Shown here in pieces: positions 1-7,055 of a stretch of DNA of 15,129 nucleotides (position 1 is the first letter of the stretch; every line of letters starts with the position of its first letter). Location of the stretch: assembly GCA_963925675.1 (NCBI GenBank), contig CAWUSW010000051.1, forward strand, positions 1 through 15,129, read 5' to 3'. The position numbers were made by a program, and so were the translations under genes. The notes under the pieces are model-generated. The model was not told the DNA's origin. It made no database searches and saw nothing but the letters and a program-made list of their open reading frames with translations. This DNA comes from Eutrophocola sp963925675 (GTDB taxonomy: Bacteria; Pseudomonadota; Gammaproteobacteria; Pseudomonadales; Pseudohongiellaceae).

Positions 1-70
1 GACATCGCTGCGCTCTTCCGGCCTACGGAATAATGAAAACTGTTGTAGGCCGGAAGAGCGCAGCGATGTC
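1..70. repeat. REP-like doublet (BIME-type inverted pair)
   Basis: Two 26-bp arms (1-26 and 45-70) are perfect reverse complements separated by 18 nt. Each arm also has an internal palindromic core of the kind GCCGGA...TCCGGC around GCGCAGCG, visible in full for the second copy at about 49-74. This is the layout of paired repetitive extragenic palindromes, which RAYT-type transposases (REP-associated tyrosine transposases) are thought to spread. No transposase gene is present here. The left copy probably continues outside the window. No T-run follows, so it is not a classical terminator. Confidence 0.75.
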
Positions 71-131
71 CGGCACGAGCTAAAATGAATCGCAAAAAAG
101 AATTATTTAAACATTTGATATTGAGGAACCT

Positions 132-1304
132 ATGCAACTAGCAGCAAGCATGTCCCGATTGGGAACAGAATCCGCTTTCAAAATTCTTGCCAAAGCCAAG
201 GCTCTGGAAGCCGCAGGCCGTGACATTATTAACCTGGGAATTGGTGCACCTGACTTTCGCACACCGGACAACATTGTCGAAGCCGGGAAAAAAGCGATGG
301 ATGATGGCTTCCATTTTTATACGCCTGCCAAGGGCTTGCCCCAGTTGCGTGAAGCAGTAGCTAATGACATCCAGAAATACCGTGGCGTGAATGTGGATCC
401 GGAAAATGTCATGGTTGTTCCCGGCGGCAAACCCACCATGTTTTTTGCCATCATGATGTTTGGTGAACCAGGCGCGGAAATCATGTATCCAAATCCGGGC
501 TTTCCCATTTATGAATCCATGATCAACTACTCAGGTGCCAAGGCGGTACCAATCGAGTTACAGGAAGAAAACGGCTTTGCCTTTGACCCTGACCGGGTGC
601 TTGCCCAGATCAATGACAACACCAGACTCATCATAATCAATACACCGGCAAACCCTACTGGCGGCGTTCTGGAACGTGATGTCATTGAACGTTTTGTCAA
701 AGGGCTGGAGAAATTTCCCAATGTGGTGCTGTTGTCTGATGAAATATATGCACGACTGCTTTATGACGGACTGGAACATGTGAGCTTTCTGGAATATGAA
801 TCTATTCGTGATCGCACCATTTTGCTGGATGGCTGGAGCAAGACTTACTCCATGACTGGCTGGCGTCTGGGGTACGGGGTATGGCCGAAAAACCTGATCG
901 ATCATGCTGAACGTATGCAGATCAACTGCACCTCCTGCCCTTCAGCTCCGATACAAATGGCGGGTCTGGAAGCACTGACCGGACCTCAGGATGCTGTAGA
1001 CGTAATGCTCAAGACTTTTGATGAGCGGCGCAAGCTGATTGTTGATTTACTCAATGATGTGCCAGGATTTTCCTGCATCAGCCCCAAGGGCGCGTTTTAT
1101 GCCTTTCCCAACATTACCGGTACCGGCTTAAAATCCAAACAACTGGAAGAACTGCTGCTCGAAGAAGTGGGTATTGCCACTGTCGCCGGCACCAGTTTTG
1201 GTCACATGGGTGAGGGCTATATACGCTTTTCCTATGCCAGCAGTACAGAAAATATCAAGGATGCTCTGGCTCGAGTGAAAGACTGCATGGCAAAACGGGT
1301 GTAA
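132..1304 (+). CDS. PLP-dependent class I/II aminotransferase (aspartate aminotransferase-like)
   Basis: This is a fold-type I pyridoxal-phosphate aminotransferase of 390 residues, the usual length. The N-terminal substrate-loop motif INLGIGAPDF (about 33-42) is present. Asn174 sits in NTPANPTGG, Asp203 and Tyr206 in SDEIYA (cofactor ring contacts), the Schiff-base Lys237 in DGWSKTYSMTGWRLGYG, and the substrate-carboxylate Arg365 in YIRFSYA. It should transfer an amino group between an amino acid and a 2-oxo acid in the cytoplasm; substrate specificity (aspartate, aromatic, or another amino acid) cannot be read from the sequence. The ATG at 132 follows a GAGG at 123-126. The gene stands alone: 114 nt separate it from the next gene, including a short hairpin just after the stop. 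No obvious oddity. Confidence 0.93.
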   Translation: MQLAASMSRLGTESAFKILAKAKALEAAGRDIINLGIGAPDFRTPDNIVEAGKKAMDDGFHFYTPAKGLPQLREAVANDIQKYRGVNVDPENVMVVPGGKPTMFFAIMMFGEPGAEIMYPNPGFPIYESMINYSGAKAVPIELQEENGFAFDPDRVLAQINDNTRLIIINTPANPTGGVLERDVIERFVKGLEKFPNVVLLSDEIYARLLYDGLEHVSFLEYESIRDRTILLDGWSKTYSMTGWRLGYGVWPKNLIDHAERMQINCTSCPSAPIQMAGLEALTGPQDAVDVMLKTFDERRKLIVDLLNDVPGFSCISPKGAFYAFPNITGTGLKSKQLEELLLEEVGIATVAGTSFGHMGEGYIRFSYASSTENIKDALARVKDCMAKRV

Positions 1305-1307
1305 ATT

Positions 1308-1327
1308 TTGCCTTGCAAGCAAGGCAA
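1308..1327. repeat. Short inverted repeat after the aminotransferase
   Basis: TTGCCTTGC (1308-1316) and GCAAGGCAA (1319-1327) are perfect complements with two bases between them, starting 4 nt past the stop codon. The position suits transcript-end protection or termination, but a purine-rich stretch rather than a T-run follows on the plus strand, so a Rho-independent terminator is not supported. Confidence 0.5.
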
Positions 1328-1418
1328 GGGAAGAAAAACAAAGGGAAAGAAGTATTGGGAATGCAGGTCTCTTTAAGGGGCACTTCAAAAGTACATACAA
1401 TATTGCAGGAGACCAGCG

Positions 1419-1886
1419 ATGAAACGCATTCCCAGTATCCGCATTTATGCTTTGGCCGTTTGTTTTGTCAGCATCATCTGCGTCGCAATCACCTCCGGTT
1501 TTGCCTTGTATAACCTGATCACATTGATTGCGCCTGAAGTCACCATAGATCCGAGCCGCCTGCAGCCTTACAGCTCCAATGAAGTGTTCGTGCGCTCACC
1601 TGGCGGCTATTTAATGCGTGGAGGCCCTGTGCCGGCTTTCATTGGCAATGAGGGAATTGCAGCCGCCAGACAACAACAGGATCCCTATGCCGATAAGAGC
1701 GAAGAAGAGATTACAGCCTTGCGGCTGGCCCAACGTCAGGCTGAAATTGACACCCATACGTCTCGTGCCCGCCTTTCAATACTCCGCCAGGGCATCATTA
1801 TTCTGATATCATCAATCTTATTTTTCAGCCATTGGCGTCTCGCCAAAAGTATTGATAAAAAAGAAGAGCCTCACGGAGTCACATAA
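1419..1886 (+). CDS. Small protein with two membrane segments, unrecognised family
   Basis: I do not recognise this 155-residue protein. It begins with a hydrophobic segment (about 10-38: IYALAVCFVSIICVAITSG and following) and has a second one near the C-terminus (about 123-142), ending in a short basic tail. The region between is polar, with a Gln/Ala/Glu-rich, probably helical stretch (about 78-115). The likely topology is two TM helices with an extracytoplasmic middle of about 85 residues, so it is probably an inner-membrane protein. The ATG at 1419 has a good AGGAG at 1407-1411. Its stop overlaps the start of the rhodanese gene (TAATG), implying translational coupling and a joint envelope function. 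The function is unknown. Confidence 0.75.
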   Translation: MKRIPSIRIYALAVCFVSIICVAITSGFALYNLITLIAPEVTIDPSRLQPYSSNEVFVRSPGGYLMRGGPVPAFIGNEGIAAARQQQDPYADKSEEEITALRLAQRQAEIDTHTSRARLSILRQGIIILISSILFFSHWRLAKSIDKKEEPHGVT

Positions 1887-2230
1887 TGAAAAACCTATTC
1901 AAGGCACTACTGTTTTTAACCACAGCATCGCTCTGGGCAGGCAATGTCATTGCCGACCCGGTGTGGATCGATGTGCGTACTGAAGGCGAATATACAGCCG
2001 ATCACATTGAGGGCGATGCCAATATCCCTCTGGCGACCATAGACCCGGTGCAGCTGGCCAGCCAGTTTGGTAAAGATGCCGAAATCAATCTTTATTGCCG
2101 CAGTGGCAACCGGGCTGGGCAGGCAAAAGAAATCCTCGAGGCCGCCGGTTTTACCAACATCAACAATGTGGGCGGCATCGATGATGTCAGGGACCTTCGG
2201 GATATAGCCATCAGCAGCAACGCTCAGTAA
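1886..2230 (+). CDS. Periplasmic single-domain rhodanese, PspE-like
   Basis: This 114-residue protein has a signal peptide (about 1-23, cleavage near VIA|DP) followed by one rhodanese domain. WIDVRTEGEY and HIEG are the CH2A-like motifs, and the active-site loop YCRSGNRAGQAKEIL carries the catalytic Cys71. The loop and the following GFTNINNVGGI closely match E. coli PspE, a periplasmic thiosulfate:cyanide sulfurtransferase. Sulfur is expected to be carried on Cys71 as a persulfide. The start overlaps the stop of the upstream two-TM gene by one base, and the SD (CGGAG, about 1874-1878) lies inside that gene. The family is clear. The in vivo acceptor is unknown, and the neighbouring membrane protein may be a partner. 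Confidence 0.9.
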   Translation: MKNLFKALLFLTTASLWAGNVIADPVWIDVRTEGEYTADHIEGDANIPLATIDPVQLASQFGKDAEINLYCRSGNRAGQAKEILEAAGFTNINNVGGIDDVRDLRDIAISSNAQ

Positions 2231-2243
2231 TTACGAATAAAAC

Positions 2244-3317
2244 ATGATCGAAGTTAAGCCTTTCAGGCTCGGTGTAGTCGAAGGCTTTTTTGGTAAAAGC
2301 TGGTCATGGGAAGCACGTACCCAGTATGCCCAATTCCTCAGCGCCAATGGTTTCAGCACCTACCTGTATGCCCCCAAAAACGATCAGTACTTCCGCAAGA
2401 ACTGGATGCAAGCCTGCCCTCAGAGCCACATGGACGCCCTTACCCGACTCGCCTCACATTACAAAGAAGCGGGGGTTGAGTTTGGTGTTGGACTAAGCCC
2501 CTTTGAGTTGTATCTGGATTTTTCAGAAGCAGGTCATCAGGCACTGGAAAGAAAGCTGAATGAAATCAATGCCATTAATCCCGATACCCTGTGTATTCTT
2601 TTTGATGATATGCAGGGCGCTATGGAAGGCCTGGCCAGCCAGCAGTTGCGCATCATGGATTTCGTCACGCGCCACAGCAATGCCAGGCATTTCATTTTTT
2701 GTCCGACCTATTATTCTGATGATCCGTTGCTAGTAAAACATTTTGGTGAAATGCCCGCCAACTATCTGGAAGACCTGGGTAGCCAGCTGGATTCACGCCT
2801 GGATATTTTCTGGACTGGTCCGAAAGTGTTTTCTGCGAATTTCCCTGAAGATCATTTGTTTGATGTAGCAGAACGTTTGCATCGCAAGCCTCTGCTGTGG
2901 GACAACTACCCGGTAAACGACAGCCAGAAACTGACCGATTACCTGCATCTGGGTCCCTTCCAACAGCGCGATCCGGAGCTAAAATCACTGGCACAGGGAC
3001 TGGTGTCCAATCCAATGAATCAAGCCAGATTGTCCCAGCTTTCCCTGTATTCCCTGGGTAAAATTTTTCAAAGTGAAGAGGTTAACCTGGATGAAATTTT
3101 ATATGAGGCTTGTACCGTGCTTTGCCCGAAAAAATTGGGAGAAATGCTGTTTGAAGACAGTATGCTGTTCCAGGAAAAGGGGCTTAAAGAAATCATTGCT
3201 ACAGAAAAAGACGCACTCATAAAACGCTATTCACCCTATCAGGATCATCCAATGGCACAAGAGATCATTGACTGGTTAAATGGTGAATTCACCTTTGATC
3301 CCGACTGTTTGACCTGA
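2244..3317 (+). CDS. GH84 beta-N-acetylglucosaminidase (O-GlcNAcase-like), no signal peptide
   Basis: This 357-residue protein carries the GH84 catalytic signature: VVEGFFGKSW at 11-20, YAPKND with Lys45, and the catalytic pair Asp121-Asp122 in LFDDMQG. Further signature regions are TYYSDD (155-160), WTGPK (190-194), WDNYPVND (219-226; Trp219, Asn221 and Asp226 match sugar-contacting residues of human OGA), HLGPF (235-239) and NPMNQ (256-260). GH84 enzymes remove beta-linked GlcNAc by substrate-assisted catalysis in which the two Asp act on the 2-acetamido group. The N-terminus starts directly with the catalytic domain and has no signal peptide, so the enzyme is probably cytosolic. About 90 residues after the signature motifs are helical and unassigned. 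The ATG at 2244 has no clear SD; the family alignment supports it. The next gene starts 3 nt after its stop. Confidence 0.88.
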   Translation: MIEVKPFRLGVVEGFFGKSWSWEARTQYAQFLSANGFSTYLYAPKNDQYFRKNWMQACPQSHMDALTRLASHYKEAGVEFGVGLSPFELYLDFSEAGHQALERKLNEINAINPDTLCILFDDMQGAMEGLASQQLRIMDFVTRHSNARHFIFCPTYYSDDPLLVKHFGEMPANYLEDLGSQLDSRLDIFWTGPKVFSANFPEDHLFDVAERLHRKPLLWDNYPVNDSQKLTDYLHLGPFQQRDPELKSLAQGLVSNPMNQARLSQLSLYSLGKIFQSEEVNLDEILYEACTVLCPKKLGEMLFEDSMLFQEKGLKEIIATEKDALIKRYSPYQDHPMAQEIIDWLNGEFTFDPDCLT

Positions 3318-3320
3318 GCT

Positions 3321-4154
3321 ATGCCTACAGAAACCCAACAATTAAACACCTCCCTTGGACACAGCATTACGGCGTTCACCAATGATCATGTAGGCGACAA
3401 AATTGCACGTAACGGACTCTATGAAAAAGAAAACCTGGCTCTGCTCCTGCAACTGTTGAAAAAAATCACCACGCCTGTGGTTCTGGATATTGGCGCTAAT
3501 ATTGGCAACCACGCCCTGGCTTTTTCCACAGTGGCGAATAAGGTGCTGGCCTTTGAACCCTTGCCTGCCGTCTATGCCCTGCTTGACAGTAATGTCACAC
3601 AAAACAACATCACCAATATACAGACCTTTCCCTTTGCCTTGTCTGATGTGGAAGAAGACGCCACCATTTTTATGGTCAGTGAAGGCAATGTCGGGGCTTC
3701 CAGCTTTGATAAACGGGATGACAATGTAGAGGCCGTCACTGTCAGTAAAAAAATCGGCGATAAGGTGTTCGAGGATTCCGGGCTTAAAAAGCTCGACATG
3801 GTAAAGATTGATGTAGAAGCCCACGAGGTCTATGTATTGCGCGGATTAATGCAAACTCTGCAGCAGCATAAACCCATTATCACCATGGAATGGAATGACC
3901 CGCTCACCATTGAGCGCCTGAATGGTTCCGACGAATTACAGTTTTTATTTGAACAATATAATGTCTATGTACTGGGCAGTAATTATGATCGCGGCTACTG
4001 GGCCAAGCACCGCTTTGCTTTTATCCGGCGCAAATTAACCCGACTGTTCAAAGCGCGCGAGGCCAGATTGTATGCCTTTAATCCTGCGCGACTGTATAAG
4101 AACCTGTTGCTCATCCCCAAAAGTAAACAGGCTATTCTTGACGGCATTTTGTGA
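3321..4154 (+). CDS. FkbM-family SAM-dependent methyltransferase
   Basis: The 277-residue protein has a class I SAM-methyltransferase fold of the FkbM type. Motif I is VVLDIGANIGNHAL (Asp56, Gly58, Asn60, Gly62), the acidic residue after beta-2 is Glu79 in VLAFEPLP, and the FkbM hallmark MVKIDVEAHEVYVLRG has Asp164 and Glu166. The N-terminal NDHVGDKIARNGLYE is also typical of the family. FkbM proteins are generally O-methyltransferases acting on sugars or natural-product hydroxyls; the substrate here is unknown. Residues beyond about 200 form a basic tail that is not part of the core. The ATG lies 3 nt after the GH84 stop with no good SD, so translation is probably coupled. The GH84 neighbour hints at a carbohydrate or glycoconjugate substrate (inference). 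Confidence 0.88.
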   Translation: MPTETQQLNTSLGHSITAFTNDHVGDKIARNGLYEKENLALLLQLLKKITTPVVLDIGANIGNHALAFSTVANKVLAFEPLPAVYALLDSNVTQNNITNIQTFPFALSDVEEDATIFMVSEGNVGASSFDKRDDNVEAVTVSKKIGDKVFEDSGLKKLDMVKIDVEAHEVYVLRGLMQTLQQHKPIITMEWNDPLTIERLNGSDELQFLFEQYNVYVLGSNYDRGYWAKHRFAFIRRKLTRLFKAREARLYAFNPARLYKNLLLIPKSKQAILDGIL

Positions 4155-4441
4155 AAGCACCTTCAAGACCTTCAGTAAAAATATGTCTTAAAGTGGTCCC
4201 TGGTGCAAGCAGTGAAGGATGGGAATGGCTGGGTGATGACAAGTCTCTACTCAAGATCAGAGTGAGTGCTGCCCCGGAAAAAGGCAAAGCCAACAAAGCG
4301 GTGGAAAAGTATCTTTCCATATTCCTGGGTGCACCTGAAAATGCCATCACGATTACCAGCGGAGCCAGCAGTCAACAAAAGGTCGTGTCTATCAAGGGCT
4401 TGACGCTAGCAGAAATCCAGGCAAAATTTACCGTGGTGTGA
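4151..4441 (+). CDS. DUF167 / YggU family protein
   Basis: The 96-residue protein matches DUF167 (YggU) across its length: CLKVVPGASSEG, then LLKIRVSAAPEKGKANKAVEK (the family signature), ITITSGASSQQK and a terminal basic/hydrophobic strand. YggU proteins are small alpha/beta cytoplasmic proteins of unknown function found in most bacteria. Translation starts at GTG 4151, whose first four bases GTGA overlap the FkbM stop codon, so it should be coupled to that gene. YggU is often linked to yggT or proC loci; its place at the end of a GH84-FkbM cluster is not obviously functional. It is the last gene of this transcription unit. Confidence 0.9.
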   Translation: MKAPSRPSVKICLKVVPGASSEGWEWLGDDKSLLKIRVSAAPEKGKANKAVEKYLSIFLGAPENAITITSGASSQQKVVSIKGLTLAEIQAKFTVV

Positions 4442-4485
4442 TGAAAGACTTTTCCTTGAGCGCGGTCAATTACTGCACAAGATAA

Positions 4486-4513
4486 TTGAATACCATGTAA
4501 AAAGAGCTATACT
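4486..4513 (+). promoter_or_regulatory. Predicted sigma-70 promoter of the metal-uptake module
   Basis: A -35 like TTGAAT (4486-4491) and a -10 TATACT (4508-4513) are separated by 16 bp, upstream of the small His/Cys protein gene. The -35 overlaps a 7-bp inverted repeat, TCAATTA (4466-4472) with TAATTGA (4483-4489), a possible operator. Downstream, ATGATAATGA (4534-4543) vaguely resembles Fur-box hexamers, but the match is too short to call. Confidence 0.5.
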
Positions 4514-4543
4514 TATAAAGTACATTGAGTTAAATGATAATGA

Positions 4544-4581
4544 ACAAGGTGTTTAGACAAAGTGTTTAGACAAAGTGTTTA
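4544..4581 (+). repeat. 13-bp tandem repeat, three units, across the start of the next gene
   Basis: The units are ACAAGGTGTTTAG (4544-4556), ACAAAGTGTTTAG (4557-4569) and ACAAAGTGTTTA (4570-4581, diverging after 12 bases). Thirteen is not a multiple of three, so each unit puts its GTGTTT in a different frame. The last GTG (4575) is in frame with the downstream protein. The ATG at 4540 leads into the first unit and reaches a TAG at 4567-4569. Removing two units would fuse ATG-AAC-AAG-GTG-TTT to AAA-AAA-GGG in frame. Confidence 0.85.
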
Positions 4582-4847
4582 AAAAAGGGCTAACAGTCTT
4601 TCTGCTTACCTTGACGCTGCTTGGTGTCCAGATAGTTCAGGCGTCCCCGCTGCATGATCATCTTAACCATGTATCAGGTTGTGTGTTGTGTCACGCCGAC
4701 ACCAACGACGATGCCCTTACCCCATCTGACAATCTTTCGCCAAGCTTTGAACCTGCAAGTGCCTCATCTGTTACTAGCCAACAGTCACTGAACTGCAATA
4801 CCCGGCTCTCCTTTCAATCGCGCGCCCCACCCTCTCTATACCTCTGA
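4575..4847 (+). CDS. Small secreted His/Cys protein, putative metal-handling partner of the TonB receptor
   Basis: This 90-residue protein has a signal peptide (1-23, cleavage near VQA|SP) followed by a short metal-ligand cluster: His27, His29, His32, Cys36, Cys39 and His40 in HDHLNHVSGCVLCH. The rest is a Ser/Pro/Asn-rich low-complexity tail with Cys74, ending RAPPSLYL. Small periplasmic proteins of this build (HxH, CxxC, C-terminal RAPP) occur beside zinc-type TonB receptors, some annotated as zinc chaperones; that assignment is from memory and remains inference. CVLCH also fits a CxxCH heme motif, but the overall build argues for metal binding. Start: GTG 4575 is the only in-frame start giving the signal peptide, and it has no SD. 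A short upstream reading frame from ATG 4540 stops at 4569, 5 nt before it, so reinitiation is plausible. The apparent original start, ATG 4540, is frame-shifted by the 13-bp repeats. Confidence 0.6.
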   Translation: MFKKGLTVFLLTLTLLGVQIVQASPLHDHLNHVSGCVLCHADTNDDALTPSDNLSPSFEPASASSVTSQQSLNCNTRLSFQSRAPPSLYL

Positions 4848-4922
4848 TTTTCACCTTTTCGTTTAATGGGTCGAATCCTGCACCATTAAATACATTCCAT
4901 GAAATTATTGGTAGAGAGTTTT

Positions 4923-6959
4923 ATGAAAACCCTGAAATTATTGTTTTTCACTCTGGCGAGTGTCTCAGCTGCGGCCCAGGACGCAGACTATGAATTGTCC
5001 ACCACCGCCATGCACACTATTCGCTCACAAACGGCCCTGCCGGTCACCATCCTCAGTGGTAAAGAGCTTCGAGACGCCACTCGAGCCACTATCGGCGATA
5101 CACTATCCAACCAACCCGGCATAAGTAATGCGTCTTTCGGCCCTGCTGTCGGGCAACCGGTGATTCGCGGCCAGCAGGGGCGCAGGGTGATGAACCTGAG
5201 CAATGCTGTACCCAATGCCGATGCCTCGGGAAATTCGGCTGATCATGCCGTATCCGTAGAACCTATTCTTGCTGATGCCATTGAAGTATTGCGCGGGCCT
5301 TCCACCTTGCTCTACGGCGGTGGCGCTATTGGCGGCGTGGTCAATATCATTGATAACCGCATACCACGCTCACTTCTGGACACCCCTGTGTTCAATATTG
5401 AAGCACGCCATGACTCCGCCGCTGACCAGGATACAGTCGCCACACGCCTGGAATTCAATACCGGAAACTTTGCCTGGCACCTTGACGGTGTGCAGCGGCA
5501 ATGGAATGACCTGGACGTCCCGGGCTTCCCCATTAACCCCGCATTACTGGCAGAACCCGATCATGATGATGATGAAAACACACAGGGATACATCGCCAAT
5601 ACGAGGGGGACAACAGAGTCAGCTACCCTGGGACTGTCCTGGATATTTGACAGTGGTTTTCTTGGCATGGCGGTGAATCGTATCGATAACACCTATGGCT
5701 TACCTCCCGGCAATCATGGCCATGATGAGGAAGAGCCGAGTGAACCAGGTGAAGAAGCTGACGAAGAAAATGTGTTTATTGATATGGGGCAAACCCGCTA
5801 TGACCTGACGGGAGAGTGGCGCAATCTCACGCCCTGGATTGAGCATCTGGATTACCGGCTTGCCTATACCGATTACGGCCATGCAGAAATGGAAGGCCCT
5901 GGAATTGTCGGCACACGTTTCAGTAATGACTCCTGGCAGCAGCGCCTGCAATTTACCCATGTAGAGACTGCAAACTGGCATGGCGTACTGGGCCTGCAGA
6001 CAGCAGACGAGGAATTCGGAGCCATAGGTGAAGAAAGCTTTATCCCGGTCACTGACATTGAGACCCGCGGCTTATTTCTGGTGGAAGACTACCATGGCGA
6101 TTCTTACACCGTAGAGCTGGGTGCGCGTCTGAGCAGCGATTCCTACAAACCCGAAAATGCCAGCGCTCCAGCCAGGGATTTCAATACTTTCAGCTATTCG
6201 GCTTCAGCACTTTGGGACCTGAACGCTGCGGCGTCGCTGGGCATTATTGTGTCCCATGCTGACAGGGCACCTTCCATTGAAGAGCTTTATTCCAATTATG
6301 CACTTTCCTCTGCGGAAAACTGCGTTATTCATTTTGCGACTTCTGCCTGTGAAATTGGCGATATCTCCTTGTCGGAAGAAAGCTCAAACAACATCGATCT
6401 GACACTTTATCTGGAGAAGGGAAGTTTCAATATCACCTTCACTGCTTTTTATAATAATTTTGCAGATTACATCTCACAGATTAATACTGGTGAAGAGATT
6501 GATGGTTTTGCGATCAGGGAATACCAGCAAGTGGATGCCCGCTTCAGTGGTATTGAAGTTGATGCTGCACTGATGCTGACTGATTACCTTGAGTTGAAAG
6601 TATTCGCAGATACCATTGATGGACAGCTTGACGGCAACGGTGATGCACCCAGAGTGCCACCATCACGTATAGGTTCACAGCTGAATTACAGCGGCAATAA
6701 CTGGTCAGCCTATATCTCTTTCATTCATGCAAACCAGCAGAAACAGGCAGGTAATTTTGAGAATATCAGCGACGGGTATACCCGCTGGGATATGGGCCTG
6801 GATTACAGTTTTACTGTTGGACGTAACAGTGAGCTGATGTTATTCGCGCGCGGCCGCAACACCAGTGATGATGAAATCCGCGTGGCTACCTCTACCTTGC
6901 GCGATTATGCGCCGGAAGCCGGACGCTCCATTGAAGCCGGCGTGAGATTCAGCTATTAA
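4923..6959 (+). CDS. TonB-dependent outer-membrane receptor, ZnuD-like (probable zinc/metal uptake)
   Basis: The 678-residue receptor has a signal peptide (MKTLKLLFFTLASVSAAAQ). A plug domain spans about 25-145, with VIRGQQGRR, SADHAVSVEP and the signature IEVLRGPSTLLYGGGAIGG. A beta-barrel follows to a terminal aromatic residue (VRFSY). The plug wording and NIIDNRIP resemble Neisseria ZnuD-type zinc receptors. Two predicted loops are rich in acidic residues and histidine: EPDHDDDEN at 211-219 and NHGHDEEEPSEPGEE from 264 on. Cys467 and Cys476 could form a loop disulfide. A classical TonB box is not obvious; YELSTTA near the mature N-terminus is the best candidate. ATG 4923, preceded by AGAGAG, is preferred over the in-frame ATG 4899 because it directly begins a good signal peptide. 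It is probably co-transcribed with the small His/Cys gene 75 nt upstream. Zinc as substrate is inference. Confidence 0.85.
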   Translation: MKTLKLLFFTLASVSAAAQDADYELSTTAMHTIRSQTALPVTILSGKELRDATRATIGDTLSNQPGISNASFGPAVGQPVIRGQQGRRVMNLSNAVPNADASGNSADHAVSVEPILADAIEVLRGPSTLLYGGGAIGGVVNIIDNRIPRSLLDTPVFNIEARHDSAADQDTVATRLEFNTGNFAWHLDGVQRQWNDLDVPGFPINPALLAEPDHDDDENTQGYIANTRGTTESATLGLSWIFDSGFLGMAVNRIDNTYGLPPGNHGHDEEEPSEPGEEADEENVFIDMGQTRYDLTGEWRNLTPWIEHLDYRLAYTDYGHAEMEGPGIVGTRFSNDSWQQRLQFTHVETANWHGVLGLQTADEEFGAIGEESFIPVTDIETRGLFLVEDYHGDSYTVELGARLSSDSYKPENASAPARDFNTFSYSASALWDLNAAASLGIIVSHADRAPSIEELYSNYALSSAENCVIHFATSACEIGDISLSEESSNNIDLTLYLEKGSFNITFTAFYNNFADYISQINTGEEIDGFAIREYQQVDARFSGIEVDAALMLTDYLELKVFADTIDGQLDGNGDAPRVPPSRIGSQLNYSGNNWSAYISFIHANQQKQAGNFENISDGYTRWDMGLDYSFTVGRNSELMLFARGRNTSDDEIRVATSTLRDYAPEAGRSIEAGVRFSY

Positions 6960-6967
6960 CATTGTGA

Positions 6968-7002
6968 GAATCAATGCTGAATTCATTATTCAGCATTGAT
7001 TC
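6968..7002. terminator. Perfect 15-bp hairpin after the receptor gene
   Basis: Arms 6968-6982 and 6988-7002 are perfectly complementary with a 5-nt loop, beginning 9 nt after the receptor stop codon. The stem is A/T-rich in its outer half, and no T-run follows on the plus strand. It may protect or end the receptor transcript, but intrinsic termination is not clearly supported. Confidence 0.45.
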
Positions 7003-7007
7003 AGGAT

Positions 7008-7051
7008 CACTCTCCTAGACTGACAGCATCAGTAAAAGGAACAGGAGAGTG
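7008..7051 (+). promoter_or_regulatory. Leader hairpin masking the Shine-Dalgarno of the NSGF-repeat gene
   Basis: CACTCTCCT (7008-7016) is the exact complement of AGGAGAGTG (7043-7051). The second arm contains the AGGAG Shine-Dalgarno that serves ATG 7056. Inside the loop a second hairpin can form, ACTGA (7019-7023) with TCAGT (7029-7033). In the folded mRNA the ribosome site would be paired, so translation may depend on opening this stem. Regulation is inferred from complementarity only. Confidence 0.55.
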
Positions 7052-7055
7052 CCCC

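Noticed and set aside
558..905. Antisense 115-codon frame within the aminotransferase gene
   Set aside because: It lies wholly opposite a well-conserved enzyme gene, with no SD and no family resemblance.
4534..4543. Fur/Zur box near ATGATAATGA
   Set aside because: Only one half resembles a Fur box and no symmetric partner is present; it is not enough to call a site.
4544..4581. CRISPR-like repeat
   Set aside because: The units are directly adjacent 13-mers without spacers.
4677..4694. c-type cytochrome call from CVLCH in the small secreted protein
   Set aside because: A single CxxCH is surrounded by an HxHxxH cluster in a very short low-complexity protein with no Met/His axial-ligand context; metal handling fits better.
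4899..4922. Upstream in-frame ATG for the TonB receptor
   Set aside because: It would add eight residues before a complete signal peptide; ATG 4923 has its own AGAGAG and directly begins the signal sequence.
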